A stretch of 25,807 nt of DNA from Crocosphaera sp038442745 (GTDB taxonomy: Bacteria; Cyanobacteriota; Cyanobacteriia; Cyanobacteriales; Microcystaceae), in the NCBI RefSeq assembly GCF_038442745.1, contig NZ_JARVCN010000368.1, forward strand, positions 1 to 25,807. Direction: 5' to 3'. The number at the start of each line of letters is the position of its first letter. The first letter of the stretch is position 1. The notes beneath the pieces were generated by a model that searched no databases, had not been told where the DNA came from, and saw nothing but the letters and a program-made list of their open reading frames with translations. Of the stretch, positions 1 to 8,170 are shown one piece after another. Position numbers and translations under genes: made by a program.

Positions 1-1
1 T

Positions 2-784
2 GTTTGGCCTAAGTTTTCGCAGCGAGTGACCCCTGGCTTTTTGAGAAGATACTAACCATTCTACTCCAGAATCTTTCATGGGGATATGGGGGTTAAGTCC
101 TTTGGTTACTGCATGACTAATTAAAGCTGTGCGCTTTTCTTTTAATAATTCAATCAGTCTTTGTTTGTGGGTGATGAGTTTATCTATTTTTGCCGTTTCT
201 TCATCCAGAAATTGAGCGATTTTTTCTTGTTCGGGGAGTGGGGGAATGGGTAATAATGAATCAGATATTGATGATTTAGATAAACCCAATCTAGTTACTC
301 CATTTGCAAAAACCCAATATTGTTCTCTTATCCCTCTCGCTGAAATTACCCTAAACAAATATTTACCAAAAGATTTATCAGAATAAGGACGTATATGAGC
401 TAAATGATAACCACATAAAACATTTTCTAAGTCTTTAATAACACAAGCAGGTATAGCTATATCATCCCATGTTTCTGAATCTTTAGTTAACAAAACATCA
501 CCTTTTTTTAAAGTAAATTTTCTTATTTGTTCATAGGAAGCTGTCGCAACCATAAAACTTAAATCATTAGTAATGTAGTCATTATAATAAACATCTGTAT
601 AATTACATAAGCTGACTGTTTCTTGATCTTCAATTGACTTCTTATCAACATTACTTAAATTGACATTAGAAATATTTTTCAATTTTAAGACATCCCACCC
701 ATCAGGAATATCCCCCAACCAATCAACCCCAGAAGGTTTATAAGTAGGGTAGGGTTTCCATTGCTTTAAGGTGTTTAGAGTCAT
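2..784 (-). CDS. hsdS: Type I restriction-modification specificity subunit HsdS, N-terminal part (runs off the left edge)
   Basis: HsdS chooses the DNA target of a type I restriction-modification complex. The frame is open from the ATG at 784 to the window edge: 261 codons, with the C-terminal part outside. The protein starts MTLNTLKQWKPYPTY, then GVDWLGDIPDGW, the usual opening of this family. A variable first target-recognition domain follows (about residues 30-180). The conserved central region comes next (about 180-230): PPLPEQEKIAQFLDEETAKI, then KEKRTALISHAVTKGL, a long helix that forms the inter-domain coiled coil. The second recognition domain would begin near GVEWL at the left edge. 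The gene lies 18 bp downstream of a broken higB-like remnant and in the same direction as hsdM. No stop or frameshift is seen here, unlike hsdM. Identity is strong; whether the complex works is doubtful because its methylase gene is interrupted. Confidence 0.9.
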   Translation of the reverse strand, partial: MTLNTLKQWKPYPTYKPSGVDWLGDIPDGWDVLKLKNISNVNLSNVDKKSIEDQETVSLCNYTDVYYNDYITNDLSFMVATASYEQIRKFTLKKGDVLLTKDSETWDDIAIPACVIKDLENVLCGYHLAHIRPYSDKSFGKYLFRVISARGIREQYWVFANGVTRLGLSKSSISDSLLPIPPLPEQEKIAQFLDEETAKIDKLITHKQRLIELLKEKRTALISHAVTKGLNPHIPMKDSGVEWLVSSQKARGHSLRKLRPN

Positions 785-801
785 ATTTTTTTACCTCAAA
801 A

Positions 802-1062
802 TTAAATAACATCAATAGGATTTAATAAAGTTACCTGACAACGTTTATAATGAATAGCTACAATTAACCTAACCTTATTTCCCCCAATATTAAACACTGT
901 TAACTTACCCACCTTGTCCGCAGTAGAGAACACTTTACGCAACTCAGCAATTGACGAGAATTACCCTTTTTTTATCTCTTGATACCACTTTCCTAAAGCA
1001 GTTTTTGTACCAGGATATTTATTAGCAAATTCATTTAACCGTTTACGAGTAATAATGTGCAT
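802..1062 (-). pseudogene. Remnant of a HigB-family (RelE superfamily) toxin with an internal stop
   Basis: Reading from the ATG at 1062 gives MHIITRKRLNEFANKYPGTK, then ALGKWYQEIKKG, and a TAA at 963-961. Beyond that stop the same frame continues FSSIAELRKVFSTADKVGK, then FNIGGNKVRLIVAIHY, to a TAA at 804-802. Both halves match the order and motifs of cyanobacterial HigB-type mRNA interferases (the ITRKRL opening, ADxVGKxTVFNIGGNKxRLI core). The frame is therefore 86 codons with one internal stop. The junction suggests two nearly compensating small indels after an A7G3 run. The last residues (CQVTLLNPIDVI) do not look like a normal HigB tail, so the 3' end may be deleted or rearranged. No intact HigA antitoxin gene is visible. 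The remnant sits between hsdM and hsdS, where small toxin genes are common passengers. Confidence 0.7.
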
Positions 1063-1098
1063 AATTTTAATGGAATCGTTAATTATTTAATTACATTC

Positions 1099-3130
1099 CT
1101 ACACCCCCATTTCTTTCAGCATCGCTAAAATTTCCCCTTCTACTTCTTGAATATCCCCTTCTATTTCCCCTAACTCCCTTGGGGGTTGATATTGATAAAA
1201 GTAACGATTAAAATTAATCTCATAACCCACTTTTCCTACCTCATTATCCTTACTATCCCTCACTGTTTCATTGATACACGGATCAGAAACATGGGGTTTT
1301 ACTTCCCGTTGAAAATAATCATAAATATCCTCATCTAATGGCACATTCTCTGTATCTCTTAAATCCGTATCAGGTTCAGGTTTTCCATCTCTATCTCGAC
1401 AAATTTCCGCCGTTTCATCTTTCTCTGATAACCCTGTTAATATAGCCTTTAATAAAGAAGCTTTAACCGCTACATTATCAACCTTAAATACCTTTTTTAA
1501 CAATAGTGTAAATGGCTTTCTATGTTTATATAACTCGTCTGGTAAACTCAATAAAACCCCTAAAATTGCCTTTTGTTGTTCCCTTCCTGCCTCTTCTTCA
1601 ATCTTTTTCATTTCTGGGTTTTTCTTCTTACTCACTGCTAAATTAATAAACGCTGTTTGTTCCTTTACCCGTTCAATTCTTTCAGGAGTAATTTGAAAAT
1701 TCAACCGCAAAGGACGTTCAATGGTAATTTTACGATACCCAAAGTCTGTACTTTTAAAAATCTTGCTTATTTCTGACGCTTCAAACCCTCGAAAAATATC
1801 AGTGATGTTCTCAATTTGTTTCTTACTAATTTCCCGACGCTTATTCCCTAAACTCTTCCGCATCGCTACCCAAAAATCAGAGGCACTAATTAACTGTACT
1901 TTACCCTTTCTTGATGATAATTTCTTATTACTTAAAACCCAAACATAAGTAGCAATTCCTGTGTTATAAAATAACTGCTCAGGTAAAGCAATAATTGCCT
2001 CTAACCAATCATTCTCTAATATCCAGCGTCTAATCTCGCTTTCTCCACTCCCTGCATCTCCCGTAAATAAAGGGGAACCATTCATAACAATTGCTACCCG
2101 ACTGCCTTCACTCTCAAAAGACTTCATCCGTGATAACATTTGCTGTAAAAATAATAACTGTCCATCACTAATTCTCGGTGTTCCTGCACTAAAACGACTT
2201 CCTACCTTCTCAGATTCCTTCGTCACTGCTTCTTTGTCTCGTTTCCAGTCCTTACCATAAGGAGGATTAGCTAATAAATAATCAAAGGTTTGATCACTGT
2301 GTTGGTCATTAGATAAGGTACTCCCAAACTTAATATTATCAGCCTCCTTACCATCCTCACTTTTCATATATAAATCTGACTTACAAATAGCAAAAGTTTC
2401 AGGGTTTACCTCTTGTCCAAACAAAAATACTGTGCTGTTGGGATTCAATTCTAAAATCCTTTCTTTGGCAATGGTTAACATTCCTCCACTACCACAACAA
2501 GGATTATAAACTGTGCGAGTAATATGAGCTTGTTTAAGAGAATCAAGATCCTGAGATAACAATAAATTCACCATTAATTGTATAACTTCTCTAGGGGTAA
2601 AGTGTTCCCCAGGATTCTCATCTAACGCCTCATTAAACTTACGGATTAACTCTTCAAAAATATATCCCATTTCTAAATTAGAAACCTTATCAGGATGAAG
2701 ATCAATCGTCTTAAACTTCTCCATTACTTGAAATAATAAATTAGCATCTTCTAACTTATCAATAGTATTGGGAAAATCAAATTTTTCTAACACTTCCCTC
2801 ATGTTAGAACTAAAACTATTAATATATCTCTTTAAATTGGCTCCTAAATCTTGTGGGTCATCAATTAACTTACCAAAATCATAGTTAGACGCATTATAAA
2901 AAGCAAATCCCGACTGCTTACATAAAATGGGGTCAAGATCTATCTAATTTCCCATGATATTTATCATAAGCATCTAAAACCTGCTCTTTTGTCGGTTCTA
3001 ATACACAATCTAACCGCCGTAAAACTGTGAATGGTAAAATTATATCTTGATATTTTCCCCTCTTAAAACTATCCTGAATTAAATCAGCAACCGACCAAAT
3101 AAAACTAACTTTTTCACCAAAATTTTGCAT
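1099..3130 (-). pseudogene. hsdM: Type I restriction-modification DNA methyltransferase subunit HsdM, interrupted by a one-base frameshift
   Basis: HsdM is the N6-adenine methyltransferase of a type I system. It is split into two frames. The first (start ATG 3130) encodes MQNFGEKVSFIWSVADLIQD, then RGKYQDIILPFTVLRRLDCV, the family's N-terminal helical domain, and stops after KLDRS at about 2933. In the next frame the family sequence resumes at once with DPILCKQSGFAFYNASNYDF and GKLIDDPQDLG, running into the long open frame (1099-2802). The sequence GAT-A-GATCTTGAC implies one extra A opposite position 2941; removing it gives KLDDLDPILC. The long part has the SAM-binding motif NPCCGSGGML and catalytic motif NPPYG (about residues 100 and 180 of the 567-residue segment). 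Full length would be about 676 residues, normal for the family. The 567-residue segment alone lacks the N-terminal domain, so activity is unlikely unless the shift is a sequencing error. Confidence 0.88.
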
Positions 3131-3289
3131 AATTTATCTGAGGATTAAATAATAAATTCATTCCCTAAATCTTGATCTTTTTTTTGTATGTCAACCATTT
3201 TACTCTATAAGAAAATTTATTGGCAATCTGTCACCGAGTATTACCACAAAAAATACTTAACTCCTAACACCAAACTCAGGTTAATTTAG

Positions 3290-4447
3290 TTATTTTTGAT
3301 AGTGGAGAATTTCATTAGCTACCCGATCGCAGACTCCAACCTCTCCTAAAAGAGTACGCATTTGTTCGTAGTTAGCAAAGGTTTTTTGGCGGCGTTCCGG
3401 GTTCAATAATAAGTCTACTGACTCCTCAACAATGCGGTCAATGGTTGCTTCTTCTTGTAACAATTCCGGGACAATTTCTTCCATCACAACTAAATTAGGA
3501 GGAGACATAAAGGGAATAGAAAACTTAAGAATATTTCGTGCAATCCACATGGTCAAAGGATTAACCAAACAGAGGACTAATTGAGGAATATCTAACAAAG
3601 CCAATTCTAAATTAACCGTTCCCGACTTAGCGATCGCAAAATCAGCTGCCGCCATTACTTCGATAGCTCTTCCATCGAACAAAGTAATAGATAAATCGTA
3701 TTGTTTAACCATCGCTTCTATGGTGTCACGATACTCTTTTAAAGAAACAGGTAAGAGAAAATGAACATCAGGAACCTGTACTTGTAACTTCTGCGCTGCT
3801 TTACAAATTAAAGGTAGATGATACTTCAATTCTTGGTAACGAGAAGCAGGAAATAAGCCAATCACTGGTTGATTTGCATCGAGTCCCAACGCCTCCCGAG
3901 TAGCTTCTCTTGTGGGAGCCTTGGCCATTCTATCCAATAAAGGATGACCAACCCATTTAACTTTTATGCCTTTCTTCTCAAAAAATCTCGCTTCTTCGGG
4001 GAAAATAGCCAACAAAATATCGGTAATTTCGGCAAATTGTTCGATGGTTTTGTTATTGGGGGCCCAAACCCAAGATTGAGGAGCAATATAATAAATAATC
4101 GGCACATGGGATAAATGCTTACGGGCATACTTGCCGAAAGATACATTAGGCCCCATATAATCCAATAAAATTAAAATATCTGGGGGGTTGTCCCGTAAAT
4201 AAGCTTGAACCCGACGCTGCATTAACCAAGTGGGGATAATAAATGGGAGGGCTTCCACAATACCAATAGACCCGATACCGGCAGTATTTCCCAATAATTT
4301 AGCCCCGGCGGCTTCCATGCGATCGCCCCCCAACGCTAAAATCTCTAAAGGAATGTTTTGTTGCTCTGCTTGTCGATATAGGGCTTCCACCAACATCGCC
4401 CCCTGTAAGTCTCCTGAAACTTCTCCGGTACTAATAAAAATTTGCAT
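3290..4447 (-). CDS. lpxB: Lipid-A-disaccharide synthase
   Basis: LpxB joins UDP-2,3-diacylglucosamine to lipid X to make the lipid A disaccharide, at the cytoplasmic face of the inner membrane. The 385-residue product has normal family length. Visible motifs are the N-terminal FISTGEVSGDLQG, the conserved region around LLDYMGPN, YYIAPQSWVWAPNN, the sugar-nucleotide segment LFPASRYQELK, SGTVNLELALLDIP and the C-terminal FMSPPNLV. The start at 4447 (MQIFISTGE) fits the family and lies 39 bp after the lpxA stop, so the two genes form an operon in the usual lpxA-lpxB order. No lpxC or fabZ is seen next to it. The hsdM start lies 159 bp downstream on the same strand. I am confident of the call. 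Confidence 0.96.
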   Translation of the reverse strand: MQIFISTGEVSGDLQGAMLVEALYRQAEQQNIPLEILALGGDRMEAAGAKLLGNTAGIGSIGIVEALPFIIPTWLMQRRVQAYLRDNPPDILILLDYMGPNVSFGKYARKHLSHVPIIYYIAPQSWVWAPNNKTIEQFAEITDILLAIFPEEARFFEKKGIKVKWVGHPLLDRMAKAPTREATREALGLDANQPVIGLFPASRYQELKYHLPLICKAAQKLQVQVPDVHFLLPVSLKEYRDTIEAMVKQYDLSITLFDGRAIEVMAAADFAIAKSGTVNLELALLDIPQLVLCLVNPLTMWIARNILKFSIPFMSPPNLVVMEEIVPELLQEEATIDRIVEESVDLLLNPERRQKTFANYEQMRTLLGEVGVCDRVANEILHYQK

Positions 4448-4486
4448 GGCTTCCTCTCTAACCCATAATTATTGATGGCTGATGAC

Positions 4487-5317
4487 TTAAACGTTACTTC
4501 CTGGGATCGGTCCGCGTCGCTTTTCTCCTGTGGTAGACAGTTGCAGAAAGCGAAGTAAATATTGAGTGTATTGGTTGTTCTCCAAGTTGCCTAACTCGTC
4601 TAATGCTTGTTTTAAGGTGAGATCGGAGCGATACAAGAGACGAAAAGCCTTTTTAAGATAGCCTACATCCTCTGTGGTGAGTCCGGCTCGTTTTAACCCC
4701 AATAAGTTGAGCGATCGCACTCTAGACGGGTTCCCTTCGATCATCATAAAGGGAGGTGCGTCGCGGTCGATACGACTCATACCCCCTAACATAGCGTTGC
4801 GGCCTATTCTCACAAACTGATGAATCCCCAAAACACCTCCAATAACAGCCCTGGACTCGATATGAACGTGACCAGCTAAAGCGACGGCGTTAGCAATGAT
4901 TACATGGTCTTCTATGACGCAATTATGGGCAACATGAACGTAGGCCATCAAGAGGTTATTATTACCAATTTCTGTAACTTCGTCGGCTTCGGTGGCTCTG
5001 TTGACGGTGACAAACTCGCGGATGGTGTTGCCATCGCCAATTTTTACCTTACTGGGGGCCCCTTTATACTTAAGATCTTGGGGTTCTAAACCAATAACTG
5101 CACTGGGAAAAATACGGTTATTTTTGCCAATCTCTGTGGGGCCTTCTATGACCACATGGGGGCTAATGGTGGTTTTTGCGCCTATTTTCACCCGATCACC
5201 AATGACAGCGTAGGGGCCTACTTCCACGGTGGGATCGATTTGTGCATTCGGATGAATGACAGCAGTAGGATGTATTAGCTTAGTCAACGGGTTATCCCCC
5301 TTTGGATAGGTCAGCAT
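4487..5317 (-). CDS. lpxA: Acyl-ACP--UDP-N-acetylglucosamine O-acyltransferase
   Basis: LpxA performs the first committed step of lipid A synthesis, moving a hydroxyacyl chain from ACP to UDP-GlcNAc. The 276-residue product shows the left-handed beta-helix hexapeptide repeats (IHPTAVIHPNAQIDPTVEVG onward). It also has the NTIREFVTVNR strip and the catalytic region NNLLMAYVHVAHNCVIED, in which His131 corresponds to the E. coli catalytic His125. The C-terminal helical part includes EGNPSRVRSLNLLGLKRAG. The ATG at 5317 gives ten residues more than many homologues before LTKLIHPTAV; no other ATG lies nearby, so it is kept. It is the first gene of an lpxA-lpxB pair and is divergent from ictB, sharing a 190 bp intergenic region. 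Confidence 0.96.
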   Translation of the reverse strand: MLTYPKGDNPLTKLIHPTAVIHPNAQIDPTVEVGPYAVIGDRVKIGAKTTISPHVVIEGPTEIGKNNRIFPSAVIGLEPQDLKYKGAPSKVKIGDGNTIREFVTVNRATEADEVTEIGNNNLLMAYVHVAHNCVIEDHVIIANAVALAGHVHIESRAVIGGVLGIHQFVRIGRNAMLGGMSRIDRDAPPFMMIEGNPSRVRSLNLLGLKRAGLTTEDVGYLKKAFRLLYRSDLTLKQALDELGNLENNQYTQYLLRFLQLSTTGEKRRGPIPGSNV

Positions 5318-5445
5318 AGAATTTAGTTATAGGGTACACAATAAAGCTTTTTAAGGGAACAGGGTAAGGAGAATTACGGACAATAATATATGATGACGCA
5401 AATTCTCTATTTTGGGTTCGTCTTCAGTGTTCTTGTTTTCAATAT

Positions 5446-5477
5446 GCCTTGACAAAAGCAAGGCTGATCCGTAATAA
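5446..5477 (+). promoter_or_regulatory. Predicted sigma-70 promoter of ictB overlapped by a short palindrome
   Basis: TTGACA at 5449-5454 and TAATAA at 5472-5477 are 17 bp apart, the consensus spacing, about 30 bp before the ictB ATG. The inverted repeat GCCTTG/CAAGGC (5446-5451 and 5459-5464, loop 7) covers the -35 box and could be an operator. The elements are visible in the sequence; the function is inferred. Confidence 0.5.
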
Positions 5478-5507
5478 CTGATAACTGATATTTTTTGGTA
5501 AGGTTTC

Positions 5508-6911
5508 ATGAATTCAACTTGGGATCTCGTTACCCTCTCTTACTTTTCACCGAAAACTTGGCTCAATGCTAGTTATGTTTACCGTGTAGTGGGTTTATTG
5601 GCTGCTTGGAGATCGTCTAGCTTTTTATTACGATTTGGTGAGGCTATTGGCGCGTTACTAATTAGCATTATTTTTCTTTTTGGTCCGTTTATTAGTACGG
5701 GTTTAATGGGGGTTTGGTTGATTGCTATTGCCGGTTACTGGGGCATTTTAACTTTATCTGATACGGAAAAACCTGGCTTTGGTCCTATTCATCTATTGGT
5801 GTTTTTTTATTGGGGAATTTCTGCTGTAGCGGTGGCTTTGTCTCCTGTGAAAGCGGCGGCTTTTTCGGGTTTTATTAAGCTGACTTTGTATTTACTCTTT
5901 TTTGTTTTTTGTGCAAGGATTTTGCGATCGCCTCGCTTGACTAATTGGTTAATTACGGCGGTTTTAGGCACTGGTTTGGTGGTGGGTTGTTATGGAATTA
6001 GACAACAAATTTTTGGGGTGGAACAGTTGGCAACTTGGAACGATCCCACGTCAGAATTGGCTGGTACTACTAGGGTTTATAGTTATTTGGGTAATCCGAA
6101 TTTATTATCTGCTTATTTATTACCTGCGATCGCTTTGAGTGTGGCGGCATTTTTTGTCTGGCAAGGTTTTTTCCCTAAGTTATTAGCTATTACCGTTACT
6201 TTGGTTAATACGGCCTGTCTTTATTTTACGGGAAGTCGTGGCGGCTGGATTGCAATGATGGCTTTAGTGGCAACGTTTTTGTTATTATTTTTTGTCTGGT
6301 TTAAAAACAATTTATCTCCGTTTTGGCGTAGGTGGTTATTGCCTCTTGTGTTTGGTATTTTGGGAGGTTTAATGTTTGCTGCTATTCTTTCTGTTGACTC
6401 GTTACGAATTAGGGTAATGACTATTTTTATGGGGAGAGGAGATAGTAGTAATAATTTCAGGATTAATGTTTGGATGGCGGTATTGGATATGATTCGCGAT
6501 CGTCCTTTGATTGGTATTGGTCCTGGAAATAGCGCGTTTAATAAGGTTTATCCTCTTTATATGAGTCCTAAATATAGCGCGTTGAGTGCTTATTCTGTGT
6601 TATTAGAAACTGCCGTAGAAACGGGTTTAATTGGATTAAGTATTTTTATTTGGTTACTTGTTATTACTGTTAATCAAGGTGTACAACAAATTCAACGGTT
6701 AAGGGATCAAAATAATCCTGCTGGTATGTGGTTAATGGCGGCGATCGCTGCTATGGCTGGACTAATGGCCCAAGGATTATTTGATACGGTTTGGTATCGT
6801 CCCCAAGTTAATACTTTATGGTGGTTTTTAGTGGCTTTAATTGCTAGTCAATATCAACCAAAATCGTCGGTTGATGAGGTTAAAAATGAAAAGGTAACGG
6901 TTGAGGTTTAG
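5508..6911 (+). CDS. ictB: IctB-type membrane protein (O-antigen ligase-like family)
   Basis: The 467-residue hydrophobic protein has about ten or more membrane segments. It opens with NSTWDLVTLSYFSPKTWLN and ASYVYRVVGLLAAWR, a start typical of cyanobacterial IctB (Synechocystis slr1515 type). Family signatures of the Wzy/WaaL-like superfamily are SYLGNPNLLSAYLLPAIAL (about residues 192-210), LYFTGSRGGW (238-247), and GIGPGNSAFNKVYPLYMS in the large loop near residues 342-360. IctB was named for inorganic carbon accumulation, but later work doubts that it is a bicarbonate transporter, and its fold is that of polysaccharide ligases or polymerases. The role should therefore be given as uncertain. 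It is divergent from lpxA and has its own promoter-like sequence. Two HIP1 sites lie inside the second half. Confidence 0.9.
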   Translation: MNSTWDLVTLSYFSPKTWLNASYVYRVVGLLAAWRSSSFLLRFGEAIGALLISIIFLFGPFISTGLMGVWLIAIAGYWGILTLSDTEKPGFGPIHLLVFFYWGISAVAVALSPVKAAAFSGFIKLTLYLLFFVFCARILRSPRLTNWLITAVLGTGLVVGCYGIRQQIFGVEQLATWNDPTSELAGTTRVYSYLGNPNLLSAYLLPAIALSVAAFFVWQGFFPKLLAITVTLVNTACLYFTGSRGGWIAMMALVATFLLLFFVWFKNNLSPFWRRWLLPLVFGILGGLMFAAILSVDSLRIRVMTIFMGRGDSSNNFRINVWMAVLDMIRDRPLIGIGPGNSAFNKVYPLYMSPKYSALSAYSVLLETAVETGLIGLSIFIWLLVITVNQGVQQIQRLRDQNNPAGMWLMAAIAAMAGLMAQGLFDTVWYRPQVNTLWWFLVALIASQYQPKSSVDEVKNEKVTVEV

Positions 6912-6953
6912 TTGGTTTAAAGGGAGTTTTTTTCTAGTCAGGAGTCGGGAGTT

Positions 6954-6995
6954 AGCTTTCAGCAGTCAGCTTTCAGCAGTCAGCCTTCAGGAGTC
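6954..6995 (+). repeat. Three tandem 14-bp units (AGCTTTCAGCAGTC type)
   Basis: Three adjacent 14-bp units start at 6954, 6968 and 6982; the third differs at a few bases, and related GGAGTC fragments flank the array on both sides (about 6936-7002). The array sits in the 168 bp between ictB and the next gene. Simple, unspaced repeats of this kind are common between cyanobacterial genes; no function is apparent. Confidence 0.75.
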
Positions 6996-7050
6996 AGGAG
7001 TGTGGAATAAACCCTCGGTTTCGCTTCTGACTTCTTCTTCGATTTCTAAC

Positions 7051-7056
7051 TATAAT
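7051..7056 (+). promoter_or_regulatory. Possible -10 box of the three-gene cassette
   Basis: An exact TATAAT lies 24 bp before the ATG at 7080. No good -35 box is found at 16-18 bp upstream, so this is only a weak promoter call. Confidence 0.3.
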
Positions 7057-7079
7057 ACTTGATGTTATATTAATCTAAA

Positions 7080-7535
7080 ATGACAGCAAAATTCTGTCTC
7101 TTGATTCCAGCAAAAATACTACAAATAGAAAAGCGTTTTCCAGAAAAACTAAAAATATGGACTACTGAATATAAAAAGTCAGAATTGATAGAATTTGGAT
7201 TCTCTGACTATCATTTATTAAAGCTATCAGAATTTGTACAACAATCAGATGTTAACAGCGATTTGCCAAAAGAAATTTATGATCGCTATTGTGTGATTGA
7301 CTGGGGTTTTTGTTTTCCTCATCCTGATATTATCAAAGATATTTTAACTTATTTGGCTCACATCTATATTTATGGAGAGGTAGGATTATTAAAATATTGG
7401 TCAGATAGTTTAAAGCGTTTTCCAGCTATTAAAATCAGTAATGCAGAGCATAATTTTGATGACTTTTTAGCTTATAATTTACCCCTAGATGAAATTTTCT
7501 TTTTTCCCTTAAAACAATTTCATGAAACTGATTGA
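7080..7535 (+). CDS. Hypothetical protein, first gene of a three-gene cassette
   Basis: I do not recognise this 151-residue protein. It begins MTAKFCLLIPAKILQIEKRF and is rich in aromatic and charged residues, with no signal peptide or membrane segment. Visible elements are IDWGFCFPHPDIIKDILTYL near the middle and a phenylalanine-rich tail (DEIFFFPLKQFHE). The end overlaps the next gene by 14 bp (its ATG is at 7522), which suggests translational coupling. Amino-acid composition is normal for a soluble cytoplasmic protein. The gene sits downstream of ictB after a repeat-rich spacer and upstream of alanine dehydrogenase, neither of which explains it. It could be an immunity or antitoxin-like protein, but nothing seen proves this. 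Confidence 0.75.
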   Translation: MTAKFCLLIPAKILQIEKRFPEKLKIWTTEYKKSELIEFGFSDYHLLKLSEFVQQSDVNSDLPKEIYDRYCVIDWGFCFPHPDIIKDILTYLAHIYIYGEVGLLKYWSDSLKRFPAIKISNAEHNFDDFLAYNLPLDEIFFFPLKQFHETD

Positions 7536-7845
7536 GTTATTTCCCTTCAGAAAACACCACAGACAAAAACTTCGGGAAAATTATCAGATTTTATGGCAAG
7601 AAGCCGAAAAAATTGGCAGGGAGTACGAAAAAAGATCCTATCAAGAGATTTTGTCTTCTGAGGCAAAAACAGTTATCATTAACCTATCTGACGACCAAAA
7701 AATAACCTTTTCTATGGATGCTTACCACATCAAAAAAAATGGAACGGTAGCAGTATCTATTGATGCTGACGGTTTACCAACAATATTAGGTATTAAACCA
7801 TCTTATCATTTTTATAAAAAATCCGATGGTTCTGTTTATTACTAA
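7522..7845 (+). CDS. Hypothetical protein, second gene of the cassette
   Basis: This 107-residue protein is not recognised. The first half is strongly basic and helical (FPFRKHHRQKLRENYQILW and a Lys/Glu-rich stretch to about residue 45). The second half looks like beta strands: TVIINLSDDQKITFSMDAYH, then KNGTVAVSIDADG, ending in YHFYKKSDGSVYY. The ATG at 7522 overlaps the end of the previous gene by 14 bp, so the two are probably co-translated. The third gene starts 21 bp after its stop. No membrane segment or cysteine pattern is seen. Its pairing with an upstream gene of similar size recalls two-component cassettes, but function is unknown. Confidence 0.72.
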   Translation: MKLIELFPFRKHHRQKLRENYQILWQEAEKIGREYEKRSYQEILSSEAKTVIINLSDDQKITFSMDAYHIKKNGTVAVSIDADGLPTILGIKPSYHFYKKSDGSVYY

Positions 7846-7866
7846 AATTATTATTTTAAATAGATT

Positions 7867-8079
7867 ATGAATAGTGAAGAATTGGCCCGATACATTGAAG
7901 AAACAGGAAAAATATCACAACCCTGGTTGTTGATACAACTAAGGCTCAAAAAATTAGAAGAAAACCGCCACAATCTCTCTTCTGAACAATATTTAGACAA
8001 GTTATCTGAGTTACACGAGGAATTAATGAAATTGGGGGAATGGTGGGTAGGTATTGAAGATGATGTTTTCAAGCCATAG
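7867..8079 (+). CDS. Small hypothetical protein, third gene of the cassette
   Basis: The 70-residue product starts MNSEELARYIEETGKISQPW and is predicted to be almost entirely helical, with leucine and charged residues spaced as in an amphipathic helix or short coiled coil (LRLKKLEENRHNLSSEQYLD, KLSELHEELMKLG), ending WWVGIEDDVFKP. It lies 21 bp after the second cassette gene, on the same strand. The opposite-strand reading of the same stretch is a shadow. I do not recognise the family. Small size and helical nature would suit a regulator or partner protein of the two upstream products, but that is only an idea. Confidence 0.65.
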   Translation: MNSEELARYIEETGKISQPWLLIQLRLKKLEENRHNLSSEQYLDKLSELHEELMKLGEWWVGIEDDVFKP

Positions 8080-8170
8080 ATAAATCGCATTTTTCTCTAA
8101 AAAGGACTAGCAATTCTTAAAAAGTTTTTGTAAGCTACAGTAGGAATAATAATTAAACTTGATAAAATAT

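Noticed and set aside
951..975. Programmed -1 frameshift at the A7G3 run of the higB-like remnant
   Set aside because: Shifting by -1 gives an unrelated reading that stops after about 20 codons, while the family sequence continues in the original frame after the TAA.
1721..1948. Plus-strand open frame inside hsdM
   Set aside because: It is the antisense shadow of a well-supported coding region and resembles nothing.
6936..7002. Repeat cluster after ictB as a small CRISPR array
   Set aside because: The units are 14 bp, directly adjacent with no spacers, and vary in sequence; there are no cas genes.
7851..8090. Minus-strand open frame opposite the third cassette gene
   Set aside because: Serine- and cysteine-rich antisense reading with no family features; the plus-strand frame fits the operon spacing better.
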